64,000 nucleotides of DNA from HGM04593 sp045646965 (lineage in GTDB: Bacteria > Bacteroidota > Bacteroidia > Bacteroidales > Bacteroidaceae): NCBI GenBank assembly GCA_045646965.1, contig JAZRLR010000023.1, forward strand, positions 62,001 through 126,000, in the 5' to 3' direction. Positions 26,191-35,531 of the stretch are shown here, piece after piece. The number at the start of each line of letters is the position of its first letter. Position 1 is the first letter of the stretch. Position numbers and translations under genes: made by a program. The notes beneath the pieces were generated by a model. It was not told the origin of the DNA and did not search any database. It saw only the letters and a program-made list of their open reading frames with translations.

Positions 26191-27713
26191 TACTGCTTGC
26201 CGCCCTGCCTCTGCAGCTCGTGGCACAAAAAGAGATACAATCGCCCAAACTCCTGGTAACCATAACCATAGACCAGCTGCGCAGCGATTTTATGTATGAA
26301 TTCAAGGATTTGTACACCCCCGACGGCTTCAAGCGTCTGCTGGGCGAGGGACGTGTATACCCCAACAGCTATTTCGCATTTGAGAATATCGACCGTGCGT
26401 CGGCCGCGGCAACCCTCTCCACGGGCACAAACCCTTATACCCACGGCATCGTGGGCGAGAGATGGCTCGACCGCTCCACCCTGCGCATAGTAAACTGCAC
26501 CGACGACAGCAAGCAGCAGGGACAATACACAAACGACAGAGTCTCACCCATAAAACTGAAGGCCCTCACACTGTCCGACGAGATGAAACGCGCCACACGC
26601 GGCAAATCACAGGTGTGCGTGATAGCCCCCGACTGCGACATCGCCGTGATGCAAGGCGGCCACGACGCAAATGTGGTTCTGTGGAAAAACGACGACACAG
26701 GCTACTGGTGCAGCTCCACCTACTACGGACAATACCCCGAGTGGGCAGCCAAGATGAACAAAGAGGTTGTGGGACGCAGCAGCAAATGGGAGCCTATGTT
26801 CCCCTGCGAGCTCTACAACAATTTCGGCGACAAGACACCAAAGAAATTCTCCTATAAATTCAACGGCAAGAACGACATACGCGCCTACAAAACAAGCGCC
26901 TGCATAAACGACGAGGTGAACGAGGCCGCTATAACCTGCCTGCGCAGCGGCGACATAGGGCTCGACAATATCCCCGACCTGCTCTCAATCACCTACTACG
27001 CAGGTAATTACAATAACGTGTCTATGGAGGAACGCCCCATCGAGATACAAGACATATACACCCGCCTCGACAAAAACATAGCCGATCTGCTCAAGGAACT
27101 CGACCGCCGCATCGGGCTCGAAAATATAATAATTTCGGTGACCTCCACGGGTTATGTAATCGAGGACGACTCTGACGACGAGAAATATCGTTTCCCCTCG
27201 GGCAGCATATATATGGACAGAGTAAAAGCCCTGCTCAACGTCTATTTGAGCGCCCTCTTCGGCAAGGGTAATTACATCGACGGACACTTCAATTCAGAGT
27301 TCTACCTCAATCGCAAGAAAATGGAGGAACTACAACTAAACAAAGTGGACATTGTGGCACACGCCGTGGAGTTCCTAAAGACCATAGACGGCATAGAGGA
27401 TGTGTTTACCATCTACCGCCTCGGAGGAATGTTGAGCCCCGAGTTGCAATATGTGAAGAACGGCTACAACGCAAAATGCTCGGGCGATATATGGTTGCGC
27501 CTTATGCCGGGCTGGAAGATGGCCAAGGATGTGGCCTCGGCAAGCAATCTGGTGCGCAGAGTCCCCGTAACCTTCCCAATGATAATCTTCGGGCAAGGTG
27601 TGGAGCACAGCGTCATCAACGAATTCACCCCCGCCAATATTATGGCACCCGAGCTGGCCAATCTGCTACATATACGCCGCCCCAACGACAACTGCTTGAG
27701 GATATACAAATAA
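26169..27713 (+). CDS. alkaline-phosphatase-fold protein, probably catalytically inactive
   Basis: Exported 514-aa protein with signal peptide MRLKSILILLAALPLQLVAQ and the fold of PafA-like alkaline phosphatases (TITIDQLRSDFMYEF, TGTNPYTHGIVGERWLD). The active site is missing. The nucleophile position in DRASAAATLSTG holds Arg76 where E. coli PhoA has Ser102 (DSAASATAWSTG). The Asp-x3-His metal motif reads TYYAGN (Tyr276, Asn280), and the Asp-His pair reads STGY at 326-329. It overlaps lnb by 22 bp, so it may act with the acyltransferase as a binding or scaffold protein. I started it at 26169, where the signal peptide begins; the frame opens further upstream inside lnb. Confidence 0.72.
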   Translation: MRLKSILILLAALPLQLVAQKEIQSPKLLVTITIDQLRSDFMYEFKDLYTPDGFKRLLGEGRVYPNSYFAFENIDRASAAATLSTGTNPYTHGIVGERWLDRSTLRIVNCTDDSKQQGQYTNDRVSPIKLKALTLSDEMKRATRGKSQVCVIAPDCDIAVMQGGHDANVVLWKNDDTGYWCSSTYYGQYPEWAAKMNKEVVGRSSKWEPMFPCELYNNFGDKTPKKFSYKFNGKNDIRAYKTSACINDEVNEAAITCLRSGDIGLDNIPDLLSITYYAGNYNNVSMEERPIEIQDIYTRLDKNIADLLKELDRRIGLENIIISVTSTGYVIEDDSDDEKYRFPSGSIYMDRVKALLNVYLSALFGKGNYIDGHFNSEFYLNRKKMEELQLNKVDIVAHAVEFLKTIDGIEDVFTIYRLGGMLSPELQYVKNGYNAKCSGDIWLRLMPGWKMAKDVASASNLVRRVPVTFPMIIFGQGVEHSVINEFTPANIMAPELANLLHIRRPNDNCLRIYK

Positions 27714-27782
27714 TCGTCTCTGCAAAGGGAGCGTAAAGCCCGATAAATGCGACAATTTGCCTGATTTTTGAATATTTTGCAG

Positions 27783-27790
27783 TATCTTTG
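27783..27790 (+). promoter_or_regulatory. -7 box of the coaX-ompP1-tpr-lptC-CNNM cluster
   Basis: TATCTTTG. A TTTG lies 23 nt upstream (27756-27759), wider than ideal. The predicted transcript start near 27797 rules out the longest coaX frame and supports the TTG start at 27813. Confidence 0.55.
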
Positions 27791-27812
27791 CAGAAAAATA
27801 CGCGATAGACAA

Positions 27813-28541
27813 TTGAATCTCATAATAGACATAGGAAATAACAGCGCCAAATTCTTCCTTTTCAACGGCACGCAGATAATTCTGCACACCCGCAACAAGG
27901 AGGACTATGCCGCGCAACTAACCGAGTGGAACGGACAGTTCGACATTGAGCGCGCCATCATATCGACGGTGGTAGATGTCCCCGCCACACTGCGCGAGGC
28001 GCTCGAGGCGTGCAAATACCCCGTTCTGTGGCTTTGCAACACCACACCTATGCCTGTGGGCATCAAATACCGCACACCCCACACACTCGGCTGCGACCGT
28101 CTTGCCGCCGCCGTAGGCGCCGTCACCGAAGCACCGCAAGGCTACAAGCTTGTCATAGATGCCGGCAGTGCCATAACAATCGATTTCATCGACAAAGAGA
28201 ATAATTTCTGCGGGGGAAACATCGCACCCGGCGTGAATATGCGCCTGAAAGCACTGCACGCCTACACAGGACGCCTGCCCCTTGTGGAGAAAGAGGGCGA
28301 CACTCCCGCTTGCGGATACGACACCGAAACAGCCATACGCAGCGGAGTAATTCGCGGCATTTGCCACGAGATTGACGGCTATATAAACGAATATCGCGAA
28401 AAATATGGCGAACTTTTTGTTTTTTTAACGGGCGGAGACGAAAAAAAATTGATTAATAACATAAAAAATCGCATCTTTGCCGATAAATTCCTTGTCGCAA
28501 AAGGATTGAACAGAATTTTAACGGACTATGACAATAAATAG
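27813..28541 (+). CDS. coaX: type III pantothenate kinase
   Basis: Phosphorylates pantothenate, the first committed step of coenzyme A synthesis, without feedback control by CoA. The 242-aa ASKHA-fold protein shows the N-terminal phosphate motif NLIIDIGNNSAKFFLF, HTLGCDRLAAAVGA, LVIDAGSAITIDFI and GGNIAPGVNMRLKALH, all standard for CoaX. The start is a TTG at 27813, chosen because the family begins right before IIDIG and because a promoter -7 box lies at 27783. An upstream TTG in frame falls inside that promoter. It overlaps the next gene by 14 bp. Confidence 0.92.
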   Translation: MNLIIDIGNNSAKFFLFNGTQIILHTRNKEDYAAQLTEWNGQFDIERAIISTVVDVPATLREALEACKYPVLWLCNTTPMPVGIKYRTPHTLGCDRLAAAVGAVTEAPQGYKLVIDAGSAITIDFIDKENNFCGGNIAPGVNMRLKALHAYTGRLPLVEKEGDTPACGYDTETAIRSGVIRGICHEIDGYINEYREKYGELFVFLTGGDEKKLINNIKNRIFADKFLVAKGLNRILTDYDNK

Positions 28542-29751
28542 ACGCATAATAACTATAATCGCTCTGATATTTTCGACACTTTGGAGCTTTGCGGGCAACG
28601 GCATAAACTCGCCCTACTCACGCTATGGGTTGGGCCTCCTTGCCGACCAGAATCTGGGTGTGAACCGCCAGATGGGAGGTCTCGGATATGCATTGCGCAG
28701 CAGCAGTTACATAAACCTGCTCAACCCCGCATCGATATCAGCATCCGACACCCTCACAATGCTCTTTGAGGCAGGCTTCTCTATGCAGAACGGCAACTTC
28801 GAAGAGGGCAAGGTGAGAAAGAATGCCCGCAACGCAAGTTTCGACTACATCGCAATGCAGTTCCGCCTGTGCAAAGACCTCGGTTTCTCGTTCGGTTTTC
28901 TCCCCTACTCTAATGTGGGCTACTCATTTGCGACAACCACCAAAGAGCACAATATAGAGAACACACAAACCTACTACGGCGAAGGAGGTATCTACCAGCC
29001 TTTCGTGGGCCTCGGATGGAAGCCCCTCGATAACCTGTCGGTGGGTGTTATGGCCTCATATGTATACGGAGATATTTCCCACAGCATCAGCCACAGTTTC
29101 AGCGATGCAAACAACACAGGCAACCTCAAAAGATACGATATAAACGTAAAAAGCTACAAGATAGACCTCGGTGCACAGTACACCACAGCCATAAAGGAGA
29201 AGCACAATATCACCTTTGGAGCTGTTTACACACTGGGGCACGACCTTAGCGCCGATATCACACTCACAGAGCAGGAGAGTACAAGCAAAGCCGACTACTC
29301 TTTGAAAATACCGCATACCATAGGCGTGGGTACACTCTACGACTATAACAGCAACTGGAAAGTGGGCGTCGATTACACACTCGAGAAATGGTCGGGTGCC
29401 ACATTCACAGGCGGTGACAACGGCATCGACCGCAGCAAAATTTCTGTGGGAGCCGAGTATTACCCCAACGATATGATGTCGCGCAACATTTTCAAGAAGA
29501 TGCACTACCGCGTGGGAGCATATTACGCACAGCCATACACCGAGGTAAAAGGTGCCGAGGGATGCGAAGAGTATGGCGTGAGCGCCGGTCTTTCAATGCC
29601 TTTGATAAACAGCCGTTCACTCCTGCACCTGTCGGGACAATTGATTCGTATGGAGCCCAAGACAGCCGGTTTCATTTCAGAGACTTATATGAGAATAAAC
29701 ATCGGCATCACCTTCAACGAGAACTGGTTTATGAAACTTAAATTGAGATAA
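28528..29751 (+). CDS. FadL/OmpP1-like outer membrane protein
   Basis: Beta-barrel protein of 407 aa with a signal peptide ending near SFAGNG. The mature start NSPYSRYGLGLLADQNLGVN and the MGGLGYALRSSSYINLLNPAS stretch are typical of Bacteroidota proteins related to the FadL/PorV group. The rest is alternating beta strands, closing with a strand ending in KLKLR. FadL proteins carry hydrophobic solutes across the outer membrane; the substrate here is unknown. It lies in the conserved coaX to PpiD series and is translationally coupled to coaX. Confidence 0.75.
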   Translation: MTINRRIITIIALIFSTLWSFAGNGINSPYSRYGLGLLADQNLGVNRQMGGLGYALRSSSYINLLNPASISASDTLTMLFEAGFSMQNGNFEEGKVRKNARNASFDYIAMQFRLCKDLGFSFGFLPYSNVGYSFATTTKEHNIENTQTYYGEGGIYQPFVGLGWKPLDNLSVGVMASYVYGDISHSISHSFSDANNTGNLKRYDINVKSYKIDLGAQYTTAIKEKHNITFGAVYTLGHDLSADITLTEQESTSKADYSLKIPHTIGVGTLYDYNSNWKVGVDYTLEKWSGATFTGGDNGIDRSKISVGAEYYPNDMMSRNIFKKMHYRVGAYYAQPYTEVKGAEGCEEYGVSAGLSMPLINSRSLLHLSGQLIRMEPKTAGFISETYMRINIGITFNENWFMKLKLR

Positions 29752-29767
29752 CAAAAAATACTATATT

Positions 29768-31210
29768 ATGAAAAAAATCATCTTATCATTATTTGTTGCA
29801 TTTACCGCAAGCTGCGCATTTGCACAGAACGGTATCACAAACGACAATCGTTTCGGCGTTGGCGAGGACAGCGTTAATTTTATGAAGAACAGTTTCCTTG
29901 TGACACAAGCCGTGAAACCCGCAAAGCCCTCATACGAGAGCTGTCAGCACGCCTATCCTATGTGGAAAGATATGTTTACAAACTATCCCGTTGCGCGTGT
30001 AGACACATACACCAACGGTATCAAGTTGCTCAAAGGCCTCATTGCAAAAGAGCCCGATGCAGCCAAGAAAGCCGCATACATCGAGGAGCTTATGGGCGTT
30101 TACGACCAGCAGATTAAATACATCGACAAATTGCAGGAGATTACAAAGACTCCCCTGTCAGAGGGTGCAATCATAGGACGTAAGGCACTCGACTACAAGA
30201 ACTTCGTTGCCGACGCCAACCCCGACAGCATCTATGCAATGCTTGCAAAAGCTGTGTCTATCGAGAAAGGCAAGTCGGAGTATCTTGTGACAGAGCAGTT
30301 TATGAGATATTCTGCAAGCAAATACAAAAGAGACGAGACACACGGTGAGCAGATTATCGAGGACTACCTGAACGCATCGGTATACATCGTGGAGGTACTC
30401 GACAAGTACAACGAGAGAATCGAGTTCTACAAGAAAAGATTCGCCGAGGAGGGTAACCCCAAAGACACACTCTATGTGAAGCAGTACAACCAGATGATTG
30501 ATGCGAGCCTTCTCTCACGCAGCAACATCGACGCCTACTTCATCAACAGCGGTGCAGCATCGTGCGAGGACCTCAACAACATCTACATCGAGAAACTCGA
30601 GGCAAACAAGGATAACATCGACTACCTCAACAAGGTAATCTCTGTTATGAGTATGCTTAAGTGTACCGAGCAGGACGCCTACCTCACAGCTTCGGAGTAT
30701 GCTCTTGCCATAGCTCCCACAGCAAAGGCCGCTATGGGTTGCGGTTTCCGCTACTTCAAGAGAGGCGATGTAGACAAAGCAATTGAGTTCTTCGACCAGG
30801 CTATCGAGCTCGAGACCAGTGTTACAAACAAAGCCGATATGTGCTACAAGGTGGCAGCCGTTCAGTTCAGCCTCAAGAAATACAGCAAGGCACGTTCATA
30901 CGCGCTCAAGGCCATTGAGTTAAACTCAAAATTTGGTCAGCCCTACATCCTCATTGCACAGTGCTACGCTGCAACAAGCAACTGGAGCGACGACCCCGTG
31001 AAGAACAGCTGCACCTACTTTGCCGCACTCGACAAGCTCTACACAGCCAAGAAAGTAGACCCTTCGGTAAAGAAAGAGGCCGACAAATACATTCACTCAT
31101 ACAGCACCTACACCCCCGAGGAGGCTACACTCTTTATGAAGGGTTATAAGAACGGTGATGCAATTACAATTGGCGGTTGGATAAATGAGACAACAACTAT
31201 CAGATTCTGA
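29768..31210 (+). CDS. periplasmic TPR-repeat protein
   Basis: Exported 480-aa protein with signal peptide MKKIILSLFVAFTASCAFAQ. The N-terminal half is helical (KAAYIEELMGVYDQQIKYID). Clear tetratricopeptide units appear near residues 325-400 (GFRYFKRGDVDKAIEFFDQA, YKVAAVQFSLKKYSKARSYA). It lies between an outer-membrane protein and LptC genes, so a role as an envelope assembly scaffold is plausible but unproven. The next gene starts 26 bp before its stop. Confidence 0.75.
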   Translation: MKKIILSLFVAFTASCAFAQNGITNDNRFGVGEDSVNFMKNSFLVTQAVKPAKPSYESCQHAYPMWKDMFTNYPVARVDTYTNGIKLLKGLIAKEPDAAKKAAYIEELMGVYDQQIKYIDKLQEITKTPLSEGAIIGRKALDYKNFVADANPDSIYAMLAKAVSIEKGKSEYLVTEQFMRYSASKYKRDETHGEQIIEDYLNASVYIVEVLDKYNERIEFYKKRFAEEGNPKDTLYVKQYNQMIDASLLSRSNIDAYFINSGAASCEDLNNIYIEKLEANKDNIDYLNKVISVMSMLKCTEQDAYLTASEYALAIAPTAKAAMGCGFRYFKRGDVDKAIEFFDQAIELETSVTNKADMCYKVAAVQFSLKKYSKARSYALKAIELNSKFGQPYILIAQCYAATSNWSDDPVKNSCTYFAALDKLYTAKKVDPSVKKEADKYIHSYSTYTPEEATLFMKGYKNGDAITIGGWINETTTIRF

Positions 31211-31769
31211 TAACAGCAGAAAATACAGTACAACAATCGTTCTGACGGCGATTGTTGTACTCTTTTTACAAATTTCTTGCCAAAGCGGCAAGAAAGAGGT
31301 CATTGCACCCTTTGAGGAGCCCGACTCCATAGCTATGATGAGCACCTACGGCGTGAGCACACTCATAAGCGATTCGGGCCGCATAAGTTACAAAATCGAT
31401 GCCGAAGAGTGGATTGTATATGACAAGCGCCGCCCGCCCCATTGGGCATTCGAGAAAGGTATAAGACTCGAAAAGTATGACCGCGATATGAACATCGAGG
31501 CCATAATAAGCTGTGACACAGCCTATTTCTACACCGAAGCACAACTGTGGAAACTGATGGGCAACGTAGATATACGCAACACCAAAGAGGAGAGATTCAC
31601 CACCCCCCTGCTCTTTTGGAGCCAGGAGAAGAAAGAGATTTACTCCGACGCATACATAAAAATTGAACAACAAGACCAGATTACAGAAGGATACGGCTTC
31701 AACGCCGACCAGAACCTCTCCACTTGGCAGATTCTGAACACCAAGGGAATTTATCCCATTGGAGACTGA
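31185..31769 (+). CDS. lptC: LPS-transport periplasmic protein LptC
   Basis: Member of the LptB2FGC-A-DE bridge that carries lipopolysaccharide to the outer membrane. The 194-aa protein has one N-terminal hydrophobic segment ending in a Cys (VVLFLQISCQSGKKE), so it may be a lipoprotein. A beta-jellyroll of OstA type follows (VSTLISDSGRISYKIDAEEW, IISCDTAYFYTEAQLWKLMG, GYGFNADQNLSTWQI). The bitopic form fits LptC, and the gene order matches other Bacteroidales. It starts inside the TPR gene and ends 4 bp before the CNNM gene. Confidence 0.82.
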   Translation: MRQQLSDSDNSRKYSTTIVLTAIVVLFLQISCQSGKKEVIAPFEEPDSIAMMSTYGVSTLISDSGRISYKIDAEEWIVYDKRRPPHWAFEKGIRLEKYDRDMNIEAIISCDTAYFYTEAQLWKLMGNVDIRNTKEERFTTPLLFWSQEKKEIYSDAYIKIEQQDQITEGYGFNADQNLSTWQILNTKGIYPIGD

Positions 31770-31773
31770 CAAT

Positions 31774-33036
31774 ATGACAACTACATTTCTCTTACTTATC
31801 ATAGTAATACTCCTCTCGGCACTATTTTCGGGAATGGAGATAGCCTTCATTGCTTCGAACAAGCTGCTTATGGGCATCGACCTCAACGAGAGAGGCGTAA
31901 CATCGTATGTGATAAACCGTTTCTACTCAAACAGCAACAACTTCATCTCGAGCCTGCTTGTGGGAAACAATATAGTTCTGGTTATCTACGGTATGCTTAT
32001 GGCCGAGATACTCAACACCCTCTTTCTCGACGAGCTCACCACATCCACATCGCTTAAACTGCTGCTCGAGACATTCATTTCCACCGTGGTTATTATCCTC
32101 ACGGGAGAATTTGTACCCAAGGTACTCTTCCGTGCCAACCCCAATGGTGCAATGAAGCGATTTGCCATTATCACATACCTGCTCTATATCCTGCTCTATC
32201 CCCTTTCGCGCTTCACCACCTGGCTGTCGTGCATCATAATGCGCATTTTCAACATAAAGATAGGCAAGGAGACACGCGACACCACATTTTCAAAGAGAGA
32301 GCTCAATAACCTTATACAAGACTCCATAGAGAACGCCACAAAAGAGGAACTCATAGACAACGACGTGAGAATATTCCAAAATGCGCTCGATTTCTCAAAT
32401 ATCAAAGTGCGAGAGTGCTTTGTGCCCCGCACCGAGATTGAGGCCGTGGAGATAAACACCCCCCTCGAGGAGCTTAAATCAATGTTTATCGAGTCGGGAC
32501 ACTCAAAGATTGTGGTATTCAAGGATAATATCGACAATATCATCGGCTACATACACTCCTCGGAACTATTCCGCAACGCAAACCGTTGGCAACAAAGAAT
32601 ATGCAAGATGCCCATCGTACCCGAAACACTATCGGCACACAAGCTTATGCGCACCCTTATGCAGCAGAAGAAGTCGCTCGCCGTGGTGGTGGACGAGTTT
32701 GGCGGCACGTCGGGTATCATCTCTCTCGAGGACCTTATGGAGCAAATTTTCGGCGAGATAGAGGACGAGCACGACAACACCAACCACATAGCCAAGGAAC
32801 TTGGCAACGGGGAGTATCTTCTCTCGGGACGCCTCGAGATTGAGAGAGTGAATGAGCAATTCGACCTCAAGATACCCGAATCGGAAGAGTATCAAACACT
32901 TGGCGGTTTCATACTTTCGCATCACCAGCGTTTCCCGCAGCTCAACGAAATTGTCAAAATTGGAAAATTCCAAATACAAATAGTGAAGAAAAGAAACACA
33001 AAAATAGAGTTGATAAAGCTCAAGATTAACGAGTAA
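31774..33036 (+). CDS. CNNM/CorC-type transporter with CBS domains
   Basis: Integral membrane protein of 420 aa. It has a DUF21/CNNM domain of about four helices (about 1-190; LFSGMEIAFIASNKLLMGID, LTGEFVPKVLF), a pair of CBS domains (about 200-330; RECFVPRTEIEAVEI, VVVDEFGGTSGIISLEDLME) and a C-terminal CorC_HlyC domain. The family includes Mg2+/Co2+ exporters, and the older label is hemolysin-like. The ATG at 31774 is the natural start; an upstream TTG at 31759 lies within lptC. Confidence 0.88.
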   Translation: MTTTFLLLIIVILLSALFSGMEIAFIASNKLLMGIDLNERGVTSYVINRFYSNSNNFISSLLVGNNIVLVIYGMLMAEILNTLFLDELTTSTSLKLLLETFISTVVIILTGEFVPKVLFRANPNGAMKRFAIITYLLYILLYPLSRFTTWLSCIIMRIFNIKIGKETRDTTFSKRELNNLIQDSIENATKEELIDNDVRIFQNALDFSNIKVRECFVPRTEIEAVEINTPLEELKSMFIESGHSKIVVFKDNIDNIIGYIHSSELFRNANRWQQRICKMPIVPETLSAHKLMRTLMQQKKSLAVVVDEFGGTSGIISLEDLMEQIFGEIEDEHDNTNHIAKELGNGEYLLSGRLEIERVNEQFDLKIPESEEYQTLGGFILSHHQRFPQLNEIVKIGKFQIQIVKKRNTKIELIKLKINE

Positions 33037-33076
33037 CTTTTTTTCATATTATTACAATAATTTGAAAGCTATTTTG

Positions 33077-33084
33077 TATCTTTG
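33077..33084 (+). promoter_or_regulatory. -7 box of the ppiD-like gene
   Basis: TATCTTTG with no good -33 box. It is followed by GCGACCTATG, almost the same 3' context as at secA, which places an ATG 6 nt after the box. Confidence 0.5.
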
Positions 33085-33090
33085 CGACCT

Positions 33091-33129
33091 ATGACCGAAA
33101 AAACGGTCAAAAAGAAAAGTAATAAATAA
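33091..33129 (+). other. candidate leaderless mini-ORF before the ppiD-like gene
   Basis: Twelve codons, MTEKTVKKKSNK, starting at the predicted transcription start and ending 19 nt before the main start. A perfect 6-bp hairpin (TGACCG, six A, CGGTCA; 33092-33109) lies inside it. Translation is not proven. Confidence 0.3.
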
Positions 33130-33148
33130 TTAAAAATATAAAAAAATT

Positions 33149-35278
33149 ATGGCAACACTACAAAAATTGCGCAACATGGGCCCGCTCTTGGTTATCTTTG
33201 TGGGCTTGGCATTGTTTGCATTCATCGCAGGCGATGCTTGGAGATTATTCCAATCAAACACATCAATGCAGAACGTGGGCAGCATCGACGGCGAGGAACT
33301 CTCTGCAATGGATTTCCAGAAGATGTACGAGGAGTACAGCAATGTCGTTAAGTTCACAAGAGGCACATCGAGCCTCACCGAGGACGAGAGCAACAGCATC
33401 AAGGACGAGGTGTGGGAGACTTATGTAAACAGCGAGTTGATTAAGAGAGAGGCAGATAAAATCGGTCTCACAGTTACAGAGGCAGAGTTGCAGGCTATCG
33501 TAAACGCCGGTGCTCACCCCCTCTTGCACCAAACTCCCTTCCGCAACCAGCAGGGTGTTTTCGACAAAGATATCCTCAACGAGTTCCTTGCACAGTATAA
33601 CCTGAACAAAGAGAACCCCGAGTTTGCCGAGATTTACAAACCCGCTTACGACTATTGGAAGTTCATCGAGAAGACCATTATGCAGAGCCTTCTTATGAGC
33701 AAATATCAGGCACTCATCCAGAACTCTTTCTTCGGTAACCCCATCGTGGCAAAGAGCAATTTCGAGATAAACAACAGCACATACGACATCGAAGTTGCAG
33801 CTTACCCCTATGCAGCTTTGAAGGGCGACGAGTTCACAGCTACCGAGGGTGAGGTAAAGAGCCTCTACAACGAGAAGAAGAGCAGCTACAAAGAGCCCGT
33901 TGAGAAACGCTCAATCAAATATGTAAGCTACAAGGTTACTCCCAGCGCACTCGACCGCGAGGAGCTCAAGAACGAGCTCAACGAGTATGCCGACTCTCTC
34001 AAGGCAGGCAACGAAGAGTATGCAGCCCTCGTACGCATCGCAGGCAGCGAAATTCCCTACTCTAAACTTGCTTGGAGCAAGAGCGCTTATCCCGAGGAGG
34101 TGCAGGTGCGTCTCGATTCAGTTGCTTTGAACAGTGTGGTAGGCCCCATCTACAGCCAGTCAGATGACTCTTACACAGTGTTCAAGACCATCTCAAAGAC
34201 CACTCTCCCCGACTCTGTACAGTATCGTATGCTCGCTATCACAGCCGACACAGCAGAGAGATTGAACGAGCTCACCGACAGCCTTGCAAAGGTTTTGAAG
34301 AGCGGAGCCAACTTTAAAGAGGTAGCAAAGACATATGGTCAGGAGGGTAACGACTCTCTCTGGATTACATCGGCCAACTACGACGGCATCGCCATCGCCG
34401 AGGGTAACGTAGCACTTGTAGACGCAATTCTCAACGGCAAGAAGGGTGCTTACGCCGTAATAGATATGGAGAACCAGAACACAAAGGTTATCTATCAGGT
34501 ACTCGCATCAAAGAACCCCGTTCAGAAATACAACGCAGTAGTACTCAAGCGTAAAGCCGAGTTCAGCAAAGAGACATACAACGACGCATACAACAAGTTC
34601 AGCCAGTATGTAGCATCTTGCAAAACTCTCGCCGACCTCGAGAAGAACGCCGAGGAGTTTGGCTACCGTGTTATGACACAGAACAATGTAACAACCGCTA
34701 CACACAAAATCGCAAACCTCAACGGCACACGCGACGCTGTAAAATGGGTATTTGCAGCCGAGAAAGAGGATGTATCACCCCTCTACGAGTGCGGCGAGAG
34801 CGACTACCTCTTGGTTGCAGCATTGTCAAAGATTCAGGAGAAAGGTTACACAAACATCGATGTTTTGAAACCCTCACTCACATTTGAGATTCAGAACAAC
34901 AAAAAGGCCGAGAAGATAATCGCCGATATGAAGGGCAAGAGCTTCGACCAGCTGAAGAAGGAGGCAAACATCAAGACTTGTGAGACCAAACGCATCACAT
35001 TCAGCGCACCCGCTTACATCAGCGCAACAGCCGCAAGCGAGCCCGCAATCAGCGCCGCTGCAAGCAAAATGCAGGTTGGCGAGGTGAGCGCGCCCATCAA
35101 AGGTAACAGCGCAGTGTACGTAATAAAGGTGGTTGCAAAGAACGAGAAAGCCGGTGAGTTCGACGCCAAGAGCGAGGAGAACAACATCAGAATGAGAGGC
35201 TTGCGCGACAGCAACCGTTTCTTGAACGACATCGTTGAAAAGACAGAGATTGAGGACAACAGATACCTCTTCTTCTAA
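33149..35278 (+). CDS. SurA/PpiD-like periplasmic peptidyl-prolyl isomerase
   Basis: Membrane-anchored periplasmic foldase of 709 aa. A single N-terminal helix (MGPLLVIFVGLALFAFIAGD) acts as signal anchor. A SurA_N-like chaperone domain follows (about 40-210; GEELSAMDFQKMYEEYSNVV, KREADKIGLTVTEAELQAIV), then parvulin-type PPIase regions (SALDREELKNELNEYADSLK, ADTAERLNELTDSLAKVLKS, GANFKEVAKTYGQEG) and a C-terminal helical end. The topology is that of PpiD, which assists proteins emerging from SecYEG. It has its own promoter after the CNNM gene and a strong terminator. Confidence 0.87.
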   Translation: MATLQKLRNMGPLLVIFVGLALFAFIAGDAWRLFQSNTSMQNVGSIDGEELSAMDFQKMYEEYSNVVKFTRGTSSLTEDESNSIKDEVWETYVNSELIKREADKIGLTVTEAELQAIVNAGAHPLLHQTPFRNQQGVFDKDILNEFLAQYNLNKENPEFAEIYKPAYDYWKFIEKTIMQSLLMSKYQALIQNSFFGNPIVAKSNFEINNSTYDIEVAAYPYAALKGDEFTATEGEVKSLYNEKKSSYKEPVEKRSIKYVSYKVTPSALDREELKNELNEYADSLKAGNEEYAALVRIAGSEIPYSKLAWSKSAYPEEVQVRLDSVALNSVVGPIYSQSDDSYTVFKTISKTTLPDSVQYRMLAITADTAERLNELTDSLAKVLKSGANFKEVAKTYGQEGNDSLWITSANYDGIAIAEGNVALVDAILNGKKGAYAVIDMENQNTKVIYQVLASKNPVQKYNAVVLKRKAEFSKETYNDAYNKFSQYVASCKTLADLEKNAEEFGYRVMTQNNVTTATHKIANLNGTRDAVKWVFAAEKEDVSPLYECGESDYLLVAALSKIQEKGYTNIDVLKPSLTFEIQNNKKAEKIIADMKGKSFDQLKKEANIKTCETKRITFSAPAYISATAASEPAISAAASKMQVGEVSAPIKGNSAVYVIKVVAKNEKAGEFDAKSEENNIRMRGLRDSNRFLNDIVEKTEIEDNRYLFF

Positions 35279-35297
35279 TAGAAAGACGATAATCCAC

Positions 35298-35334
35298 AAA
35301 TTAAGCCGCACCAAATGGTGCGGCTTAATTTTTT
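35298..35334 (+). terminator. intrinsic terminator of the ppiD-like gene
   Basis: Fifteen-bp perfect stem around AAAT, ending in a run of six T. Confidence 0.92.
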
Positions 35335-35531
35335 ATACCGGCCTCAAAGAGCACCCATCGCAAAGTTCTCACAAAGCCCACGTTAAAACAACTGCTTATA
35401 CAACCCGCAATCACTACAGCTAACTCATATATAAGGAGAAAGCCACGCTGTACGCCCACGCAAACAAGCTGTAGAATCTCTGTAGAGAAATAAAAAAGAT
35501 GCGACTCAAGGCCGCATCTTTTTATCATATA
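35335..35531. other. intergenic region without recognised gene
   Basis: The hairpin 35493-35523 (AAGATGCG with CGCATCTT and flanking A/T runs) would end the minus-strand phosphoesterase transcript and could terminate plus-strand RNA too. A minus-strand frame through this hairpin exists but has no support. I see no promoter. Confidence 0.4.
35493..35523 (-). terminator. bidirectional terminator after the metallophosphoesterase gene
   Basis: AAAAAGATGCG and CGCATCTTTTT pair around a 9-nt loop, 8 bp after the minus-strand stop codon at 35532. Confidence 0.85.

Noticed and set aside
27768..27812. Extended coaX N-terminus from a TTG at 27768
   Set aside because: It would begin inside the promoter and adds residues unlike the family, which starts just before IIDIG.
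35325..35528. 67-aa minus-strand frame with a hydrophobic end
   Set aside because: It starts inside the terminator hairpin at 35493-35523 and has no promoter, so it is unlikely to be a gene.
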